A stretch of 64,000 nt of DNA from Gracilaria gracilis (taxonomy: Eukaryota > Rhodophyta > Florideophyceae > Gracilariales > Gracilariaceae): the NCBI GenBank assembly GCA_030374805.1, contig JARGSG010000211.1, positions 464,636 to 528,635 on the forward strand. The letters run 5' to 3'. Positions 38,276 to 46,700 of this stretch are shown piece by piece. The position numbers and the translations under genes are program-made. The notes under the pieces are model-generated. The model had not been told where the DNA came from and did not search any database. It saw only the letters and a program-made list of their open reading frames with translations. Within the stretch, counting starts at the first letter, position 1. The number at the start of each line of letters is the position of its first letter.

Positions 38276-38542
38276 TTCGCGGTTGCGTGTTGAAGAGACG
38301 CGCGGAGTTGATAGTGACTCGACCGGGAGTAGACGTTGTGTGTGACTGAGAGCTGATGAGGATGGCGGTGAAGGAAGCGTATGGGACTCGGGCGATGGGG
38401 ATTGCGAGGAACACAGGCTTGGCGAGCACGGGTGCAAGCCAAAGGGTAAATTGCAAATCGCGAGGTGCGAGATGCTCGTCCTGCAGACAACGACGTCGTC
38501 CAATCAGCGATGGCGCACAAATGCACTCGGCGCATTGTCAAT

Positions 38543-38610
38543 TTGGGAGTCCCAACGGAAACGCTATATACACGTAGATGGTCCCAAGTTGGGACCATCT
38601 ACCAAGGGTA
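38543..38610. promoter_or_regulatory. Palindrome cluster upstream of the 38275 gene
   Basis: It contains TTGGGAGTCCCAA (38543-38555), a perfect 27-nt palindrome (38575-38601) whose core is TCCCAAGTTGGGA, and TACCAAGGGTA (38600-38610). ACACGTAG (38570-38577) and CTACGTGT (38614-38621) enclose the long palindrome. It ends 8 bp before the TA at the DNA-transposon edge. Confidence 0.6.
38600..38610 (-). repeat. Dispersed inverted-repeat motif, C variant (TACCCTTGGTA)
   Basis: Exact minus-strand copy overlapping the end of the 27-nt palindrome. Confidence 0.55.
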
Positions 38611-38630
38611 GCTCTACGTGTAAAACGCTA

Positions 38631-40594
38631 CAGGTCAACACTGTAACTAGTGTGGCCCACACTAATTCGAAGACCCTGCTTGAGAGCGGCTTCACAGATA
38701 TTAGTGTAGGCCACACCATATTGAGCAGCCACACTAAATACGTAACGGGTTTATTACTGTGGCCCATACTAATTCATACACCACAAATATAGTGTGGGTG
38801 GAAGCTGGAACCATCAGGAGCTCGATCCTACTGCAACACCGTCGAAGTTCTCCCTATACTTGGCAATAATTGCCTGAAGTTCTGCGAAGAGCTGTCGGTC
38901 TTCCCATTGCCCGTTCAGATTCAAACCCATACCGCAGCGAATCATAGCCTTCCGCGCATAGGTCACCCCATCTTTGTCTCGCATCGCACTCACAGCCCGA
39001 ACTGACTTCGCTGCAAGTTTTAAGAAGTATCGCTTGCCTGGATTAGTAAGTTTTCCCGAAGCTCTCGTACCATCGAACCGCAAGTTGTTGTCTAACAAGC
39101 TCATTTTATGGTCATCCCACTCCCTGCGCCAATAGGTCTTTAACTTTTGGATCAAAAAACTATCCGCAGGCTGCACAAGATGGGTTGGATTGCATGGAAA
39201 GAACCTGATTTCGGTGTTGGACTGCGTAAGTGAAGCACGAACCTCTTCCGTAACATCATGAGAGTTAATGTTATCTACAAACAAAACATGTTTGCGCCCA
39301 TGTGGTAAAAAAGTAAAAACGCGTTTTTCCTGCACCCATTCCAAAAAGACGCGCTTGTCCATCCACGCCTTTGGCCTTGTGCGATACACAACGCCGGGAA
39401 CATCTTCGGGCAGCCCCCGAATTGGATTATTGTTGTCCGGGTTCTTGAAGATCATCATCGGTGTTTCTAAGCATCCGTTAAGTCCTCCGGCTATCAGCAC
39501 CATCATAGTCATCCCATAGTCTCCTGACACGACGTCTGCATACCGTATATTCTTCTCACCAACAACCGCGAGCGTCTTGTGATTGTCCATATTGATACAG
39601 AAGTGCGTTTTATCGGCGTTGTACACATCCTCTTCCTTCAAGGCTTTGGAACAGAAATCTCTGACCAACTGTCCGAGGTGGTATGCGACCTCTCTTTCGA
39701 TCTGTTCCTGTTTCTGTGGGGACACAATGAGCTTTCCACATTGGTATCGGGTAACAATATGGAATCTATTCATGAACGATTGAATCCAGCGTGGTGTTAT
39801 AAGAGTCTTGATGGCCTTCTTGCTTCTTTCATCAATCATACTTTGATGATAGGGACCCTCGATTTTGCCATCGATAAGCTTGAGGGTGAGCTTGCGTAAC
39901 AAGAATGCATTGAACTTAACTCCCGCTTTTCGCATGCGGTTGAAGTCGTCGAGCAAATCCTGGTGTATGGCAAACACCCACGGCGTTATGTGACGTCCTC
40001 TTCTGCCGCGGCTCTTACAATTGTGTCTCTTGAGCCCATTTTTGGTGACACGTACGAATGAGAACTCTCCTTTTCTTTACATGCTATCCTGCCCGTTGGC
40101 TAACATTTGTCGTTGTTTCCAGTATCTACAGGCTCTTTGGAGGTTGGTTTTGGCACTTCCACGGAAGTATTGGGGGAAATGCGCGACTGCTTGAGAGGGT
40201 ATATGTGTTGCTTCTTCGGCAAGAGCTCGGTTTATCATCCAGCGTGCGATAGTTGTTCTTTGGGTGTTTTTGAGGACATGTTGTGGTGAACGGCGTGTTT
40301 GGGGAGATGAATCTGGTGTTTCGGATTGGTTTTGCTGATGGTTGTGCTCTATGGACTGCTGGGTTGAGCTTGTCGTTGCAGAAGAGGATGATTCGGTTTG
40401 GTTGGTAGGATTGCTCTGCATCTGTGCGAACGCACTAAGTAAAGGAGAAGCAATGAGCGACATGATCTCGTGTTTGGGAGAAGCTGTCTATGCTTGTTCG
40501 AGTAGAGGAAGTTCTTATATTGATGTCCTGATTTGTATTTGGCGCCCAAAGCACCTGGATCTCATGTTGGCCTACATTAATTGCGTCTCAGATC
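38631..40594 (-). mobile_element. Pogo-like DNA transposon, 3' and central part (copy 2A)
   Basis: The left end is CAGGTCAACACTGTAACTAG, preceded by TA (38629-38630). The subterminal DNA repeats AATTAGTGTGGCC and its complement. Comparison with 3987-4882 shows the element would continue ~105 bp past 40594 to a second inverted repeat, but the Ty3 5' LTR starts there instead. It contains a transposase with a single nonsense codon. Confidence 0.85.
38814..40463 (-). pseudogene. Pogo/Fot1-type DDE transposase with one nonsense codon (about 549 codons)
   Basis: The frame runs from an ATG at 40463 to the stop at 38814, broken only by TAA at 40077-40079 where copy 1 has TCA. The first ~60 residues are Gln/Ser-rich. 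A helix-turn-helix-like DNA-binding part (TTIARWMINRALAEEATHIP, FPQYFRGSAKTNLQRACRYW) follows. The catalytic DDE_1 core has three acids: D in YNADKTHF, D in LFVDNINSH, and D in HLVQPADSFLIQK. The downstream part alone (from 39977) is an intact 387-codon frame. The conserved core suggests recent activity in the genome. Confidence 0.88.
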
Positions 40595-41455
40595 TGTAGT
40601 GCAATGGCCCTTTACAGGGGATGCGCGTTACAGCTCTTCATAAGAGTTTGATCCGTTTCCGGTCTCGCCACCGCTAGATATGACTAGTTATTAGTTTATT
40701 ATGCCCATTATGGGGTGCGCCTAGGAAGGGTAGTAATTGTAGACACGTGTGTCTGCAATGGCCCGATGTCGGGTGCGCCGTGGCAATCCCTCACGGGTAG
40801 TCCACGTGTAGTGTCATGGCCGGCAGTGCCGGTTACTTAGATATTTACTTGATATTTTCAAGTGCCGTATATAAGTGGCGGCACTTGCCGCCACTGTACG
40901 GAAGTAAACCTCAAGGAGGACTTTGGCTCTGACTTGTCGCAGCTTGCGCCCGACTCTAGCCCACTTCTTGGGAAAGTCGCCGCATATCCGGACTTGTCAA
41001 CCGCCTCTACCATCGAGGAGTTCTGGACCGTCGTTACGGCTATTTCTTTATTGTTTTTCCGTCACCATTGGTGCATCTTCCGTCATACGGCTCTTGCTGC
41101 TTCGCCCTGTTATACAGGTTGTCCCTTTTGGTATTGGGCTTGCCGCCCCACTCTCGTGAGTCAGTGCTCCGCTGCGCGGCTCATTTGTTGATCCCTCGTT
41201 GCCCATTCCGTTGGGTTGGATACTGCCATACGTATTGGTTCGTCCGACAGTGTCGGTTTCTAAAGCTGATTCTTCACCCCTCCACCTCCGACTGCACGCC
41301 CAGATCGGGGCCACCCGGACTTACACCCGGCTCGTGTTGGCCTTATCGGAGGGTTCTGCCGCTCGACTGCCCTTCACAGGGAGCAGGGCCTGAACACCCT
41401 GAGGTGCTCGTCCGCGACGCGGCTTGTTGTTTCCCGTCGAGGGCTTTGCACCACA
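40595..41455 (+). repeat. 5' LTR of Ty3 copy 2 (861 bp)
   Basis: Starts TGTAGTGCAA and ends TTGCACCACA, near-perfect inverted ends. TATATAAG (40867-40874) is followed directly by a 10-bp perfect stem with a 2-nt loop (40874-40895), conserved in all three LTRs of the window. Upstream, at least six short hairpins lie between 40608 and 40832. The promoter and RNA start are probably just after the TATA box. Confidence 0.93.
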
Positions 41456-41458
41456 AAC

Positions 41459-41476
41459 TGGTCTCCCGACTTAGAA
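41459..41476 (+). other. Primer-binding site of Ty3 copy 2
   Basis: TGGTCTCCCGACTTAGAA begins 3 nt after the LTR end. The first 12 bases equal those of copy 1. The tRNA is not identified. Confidence 0.75.
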
Positions 41477-41619
41477 TCGGCTTTGTTTGCCAACATTCGT
41501 TGGAGTTCGGCTCTGTTGTTTGGAGCCCAATCGTTGGGAGTGCCCGTTTCAACGTTTCCTTTATTGTCCGTTTTCGGAAGTCGCTCTGGTTGTGAATTGG
41601 CCGACTGTGTCGGATAACG

Positions 41620-43641
41620 ATGTCGTCCCGTGGCAAGGGTGGCCCCTCTAAGGCTGCTTCTGTGCCCGGAGCATCCGGATTTTCGCAGAGTTTGCCTCCG
41701 TTGCCGAAGGATATCCTGGATGTCTCAGGCAATGACGACCGGAATCCGGCTTCCCGGGGTGCCCGTTCTGATACGGAGCCCCCCATCACCACTCGTGGAC
41801 CCGCTGAATCCGCGCCTGCGGCACAATCCGCTACCGCGGCCGAAGCTATGTCGTCCAAGTCCGACGAGTTTACCCTCCGAGAAGTTGAGGCCCACGTGCG
41901 AATCCTGCAGAGTTCGCAGGTTGGCCTGAGTCAGGAGATAACGAAGATCCGGCAACGGCTTGATGAAGCCCATGTTCGGGATTTTTCGGACGACGTCCGT
42001 GTTCTACGGTCTGATGTCAACCAGATCATGGAAGACCGACAAGTGTCGGCTGCCCTGCACGAGCAGGCTGCTGAACGCTTAAACCGCTTGGCGGCCCGTC
42101 TGGAGACGGTCGAGCAAACCATCATTGCTGATGCAGTTGTGCCCGGAGTTCCGGCTTCTGAGCATTCTCAGCATTCGCACCGCTCCCGGGATCGCCCGGC
42201 TCGAAAGAAGAAGGTCAAAGTGGAGTCTGACTCATCTTCTTCTTCCTCTTCTGAAGAGGAAGCCCACCAAGGGGGTTCTTCATCCGATTCGTCGGCAAGC
42301 GAGAACGACCGCTCTCGTCATCGCGCTTCCCATTCTCGGGCTACTGAAGCCACATATGGCGTTGCGCGAGGCCGTACGAAAGGACGGAAACACCTTGGAT
42401 TAAAGGAGCTGAAGCCGACGAACTTACTGTATCGGAAGCTACTATCGTACCGATTTTATCGGCTAGAGGACACTACGCCACGGAGGACTCCTCGTGGAAC
42501 TGGCAAGGTGCGAAATCATCTTCGCCAAATGGAGCTTACACTCAAGCCCCATAAGTTCTCGGGGGAGGATCCAATTCTGGTCTTGGACTTTCTTGCCCGC
42601 TTCGTAGCGGAAGCCGAAGTACTTCGGATGAGCGAGGCACAGGCCTACATCGCGCTGCCCTATTTTCTAACGGGGTTAGCCGAAGACCAATACAATTCGG
42701 TTCGTGGGTCGTCTCGAGCCTCCGAAGGAGGAGTTACGTGCTGGCCGGAAGCGGTACAATATCTCCTACGCTCTTACGCGACAGGCAATGCGATACAGGG
42801 TGCTATACTCGCGCTGCGAGACACGAAGCAGAAAGCCGACGAGTCGGAAACTGTTTACTCCACACGCCTGAATAAGGCCTTTCACCGCTGTGGTAACGTG
42901 TACTCTGCGGCCGAGCGATGCACCATGTTTGTTGATGGCTTAGACCGATCGATTCGGACTCTCGTTGCCCGTCGTCGGGAAGATAAACGCCGGATTACCT
43001 ATCTGGAACTCGTACAATTTGCCCAAGCTGAGGGAGATGCATTCCGAGCACGTGTCGGCACTAAGACGCATACGCGCCGACTCCTTCACTTGGAGGGCAG
43101 AGACTCTTCTTTGCCTCATTCACGAGGACCAGCCCAGGATGGGTACGACAACGTTCACCTGTTACAGGACGATGGTTCTATGCCAACATCGGAATTGCCG
43201 TCGACGACGGAACCGTCTTCTGCTGACGCAGACGCCGTTCTGTACGCCGGACGTCAAGTCCCGGCATTGCACGTGCCGCATTCTGGCGGATATCGTACGC
43301 AACGTCCTGGTTGGAGGGATCCCTATCCTCCACGACAGGAGCGCCGACAGCCGAATCCGGAACCTCCGGGTCCCCGGCACCTTATTTGCCACACCTGTTA
43401 CAGGCATGGACACATCGCTCCGAATTGTCTAATGCCCATCCGGGATATGGCGAAAATCATACCTCAGTATGAGTTGTTGACGCCCGCTGAACGGGAACGT
43501 GTTCCCAACAAATCGTACCTTCGTGCGAAGGCGGAAACTCAGTCTGAGAAACAGGGAACGGAGCCACCTCATGGTGGAAACGTAGCCGCTCCTGCGGAAT
43601 CGCAACCTCCGCAGACTGGCGGCGAAGCTCAGAAAAACTGA
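41620..43641 (+). CDS. Gag of Ty3 copy 2 (673 aa)
   Basis: Forms the particle and binds element RNA. It has a disordered N-terminus, a coiled region (residues ~85-160), an acidic Ser/Glu tract (~200-235), and a capsid-like core (~270-470) with FSGEDPILVLDFLARFV and WPEAVQYLLRSYATG. The CCHC knuckle is CHTCYRHGHIAPNC near residue 590. It is uninterrupted and shares the layout and most of the core with copy 1. It ends AAAAAC-TGA, and pol continues in the -1 frame through this stop. Confidence 0.93.
   Translation: MSSRGKGGPSKAASVPGASGFSQSLPPLPKDILDVSGNDDRNPASRGARSDTEPPITTRGPAESAPAAQSATAAEAMSSKSDEFTLREVEAHVRILQSSQVGLSQEITKIRQRLDEAHVRDFSDDVRVLRSDVNQIMEDRQVSAALHEQAAERLNRLAARLETVEQTIIADAVVPGVPASEHSQHSHRSRDRPARKKKVKVESDSSSSSSSEEEAHQGGSSSDSSASENDRSRHRASHSRATEATYGVARGRTKGRKHLGLKELKPTNLLYRKLLSYRFYRLEDTTPRRTPRGTGKVRNHLRQMELTLKPHKFSGEDPILVLDFLARFVAEAEVLRMSEAQAYIALPYFLTGLAEDQYNSVRGSSRASEGGVTCWPEAVQYLLRSYATGNAIQGAILALRDTKQKADESETVYSTRLNKAFHRCGNVYSAAERCTMFVDGLDRSIRTLVARRREDKRRITYLELVQFAQAEGDAFRARVGTKTHTRRLLHLEGRDSSLPHSRGPAQDGYDNVHLLQDDGSMPTSELPSTTEPSSADADAVLYAGRQVPALHVPHSGGYRTQRPGWRDPYPPRQERRQPNPEPPGPRHLICHTCYRHGHIAPNCLMPIRDMAKIIPQYELLTPAERERVPNKSYLRAKAETQSEKQGTEPPHGGNVAAPAESQPPQTGGEAQKN
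43630..43641 (+). promoter_or_regulatory. Candidate -1 frameshift site at the gag stop
   Basis: CAGAAAAACTGA: the zero-frame codons are CAG AAA AAC TGA. The pol frame is -1 and is open through and before this point. The string is identical in copy 1. It is close to, but not exactly, the A-AAA-AAC slippery heptamer because the first base is G. Confidence 0.5.
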
Positions 43642-43742
43642 GCACGGGAGCCTCCAGCAATGGAGAGGCGTCCCCTGCGACGGGGTCAAGTACGCCTGGG
43701 GCTGAGAAGCCTCGCTCCCAGGTCACTATCCTTTCGAGGAAA

Positions 43743-46700
43743 ATGGCCACAACAGACGTGGACTCTGAGCACCTTGGTGTCTTGCGTCGTCCGTGGATAC
43801 GGTCAAAGAACAGCCGGTTCCCGGATAGAGTCCTGGTCATGGCGAAACGAAACTACAAAGTTTACGCCGACCTTGGTGTATCCGACCAATATATGGTTCG
43901 GCAGTTGTCTGTGCTGGATACAGGCGCTGGTCCAAACTTTTTGGTTCAATCGCTCATTCCGCCGCATCTGCGGTCTCGTATTCGTGCTACGCCGCTCGTT
44001 GATATTGCGGATGCGAACAACAGGCCACTTTCGACAGTGGGAGTCATCGACCTGCTCGTCAGGCTCGGCCGCTACGTGGTGAAGCTCGATTTCTTGGTTT
44101 GCAAGCAGTTAGCAGCGCCCGTTATATTGGGATGTGACTTCTGCGACCGCTTCGTCGAATCAATTCGACCGCGGGCAAGAACCGTCGAAATGGAAGACGG
44201 CACGAGCGTACCGATCGTTCGGCGTCCCCTTAGAAGGGCTTTGAAGAAGCAAGTTCCATTACCTGCTGCGCAGGAGCCCACCGCCGATGAACGGAAGTCC
44301 ACGAAGCTCCGAGTAACTCGGTCTATTTGCATCCCGCCTGAGTCGCAGTCCTGGGTCACTGTGACATCTCCACAGTGTGGCCTACAAACGGTACAACCGC
44401 TGCCTGCGTTGCAGGAGAAGCATCAACTTGCCCTGGCAAATGGGATTGTTTTTGTTGAGCCCGAGAAGCCTTTTCAGGTGTTGGTTGCAAACTTCAGCCG
44501 TTATCACCAACGGTTGGTACGAAGCCAAGTTATTGGTTCATTGCTTCCGCATCCTGCGGCTATAGTGCCTACTCAGGTTTCTACTGCCGAAGTTCTCGGG
44601 ATCCTCGAAGCTGAGGAGGGAGAGGCGGAACGGAGAGAGCTCGAACCGACCAATTCGGATAGGAAGTTTGAACCGTCGGAATCGGATAACGCGAAGCCGA
44701 CTTTATCGGATGATGAACGAGAAGCACAAGGTGTGAATGAGAAGAATGCCTTAAAGGAGCTTGAGTCTCTGGACCTTGATCACGTCCCAGAGACTCACCG
44801 CGATAAACTGCGGCATATGCTCGAAGAGTTCACGCCCATGTGGGATGGCTCCCTTGGGAAGATTGGCATCACCGAACATCGGATTGATTTGCTACCGAAT
44901 ACTCGGCCCATCTCACAGCACCCTTACAGGGCAGTACCGACAGCTCGGCAAGAGGAGAAAGCTCAAGTTGAGAAGATGCTCCGTGCTGGAGTTATTGAGC
45001 CGGCTCAGTCACCATGGGCATCGCCGGTGGTGCTCGCGCCCAAAGCTGATGGGTCTTGGCGATTTTGCATCGACTACCGCAAGCTCAACGCGGCAACGGT
45101 CAAGGATGTATATCCTATCCCACGAATGGATGAATGCATCGACTCGTTGGGCGACGCGAAGGTGTTCACAACCCTAGACGCGAATTGGGGTTATTGGCAA
45201 GTTCCCGTGAGGGCTGAAGATCGTGACAAGACAGCCTTCGTCTGCCATGAAGGATTGTACCGATTCAATCGGATGCCCTTTGGGTTAACGAACGCGCCAG
45301 CCACATTTCAGAGAGCTGTGGATATCTTGCTAGCCCGCTTCAAGTGGAAGACTTGCCTGGTTTACCTGGATGACATCATTGTCTACTCCAGCAACCTGGA
45401 TGAGCACTTGGCCCACGTACGGGATGTGATGCGAGTCCTACGCGATGCAGGCATTACGCTTAATCTCAAGAAGTGTGAGTTCTTTACCGAAACCGTCAGG
45501 TATCTCGGCCATGTCATCCGTCCAGGACGGCTGTCGATAGACGAAGTACGTGTGAAATCCCTCAAAGAGGCTAAGCATCCGAGGACGCAGACTGAACTCC
45601 GATCTTTTCTCGGCTTGTGCAACGTCTATCGCCGCTTCATCCCGAACTTTGCGGATATTGCTTCACCTCTGAACGAGCTTCTCCGCAAGGGACAGCCAGT
45701 ACAACTGGAAGCGTTCGACGACCGCAAAGCTGCGGCTTTTTCGTCTCTGGTTGACGCGGTGACATCGCCACCTGTTTTATCCCTGCCTAGGGCTGGTTTA
45801 CCGTACGCCGTCGATACGGATGCTAGCGACTACCAGGTTGGTTGCGCACTGTTCCAGACCACCGAAGATGGCGAGCGATTGCCAATTGGTTATTGGTCAC
45901 GAAGCCTCAACGTTCACGAGAGGAATTACTCGGTATCCGAGAAGGAGTGCTTGGCAGTCGTCTGGGCATTACAGACACTGCGGCCCTATCTTATGGGGAA
46001 TCACTTCGTGGTTCATACCGATCATTCGGCCTTGCGCTGGCTACTCTCTATTGCAGAGCCATCTGGCCGCTTGATGCGGTGGAGACTTCGCTTGTCGGAA
46101 TTCGACTTTGAAATCCGCTACAAGAAAGGACTCCTGAACACTCAGGCTGACGCACTGTCCCGCTTAGAGACAGAGGCCGAAGCTGCGCCAGTTGATGATC
46201 TGGAGATACCGTGCTTCCTCGCGGAAGATGGCTCGAACGATGCCGATGAAGGATCGGAAGGATGGGACATCTATGATGCTGTGTTAGCCGTGTCAGGCGC
46301 GCAACCCGAACCGGGCTCTTTTGTACCGATTACTCCGGAAGAGCTCATCAGGGAGCAACACACTGACCGTTTTTGTACGGAGATTCGCAGCCGTTTAAAC
46401 GGTGGAGCTCAGTTGCCTTTCGTCGAGAACGACCAAGGATTTCTAATCCGAACTGTCGGAAACAGGCCACAGATTGTGGTTCCGCACACTCTTCAGTCAC
46501 GAGTACTGCATTTGTCGCATTATGCGAAGTTGTCAGCCCACCCTGGTGGCAGGAAGTTGTACTACACCTTACGGAAGGACTTTTACTGGCCAGCGATGGC
46601 TTTCGACGCGTACGCCACTGTCCGTGGATGTTCGGACTGTGCGAAGAACCGCGTCAAATTGCGGAAGTATTCCAAGAAGTTGGTACTCTTCCCTGCTAGG

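Noticed and set aside
41068-41595. Open frames across the Ty3 LTRs, including the apparent fusion at 51946-52632
   Set aside because: The same frame occurs in both LTRs as untranslated DNA. The 3' one only appears to fuse with the transposase because the LTR abuts it in frame.
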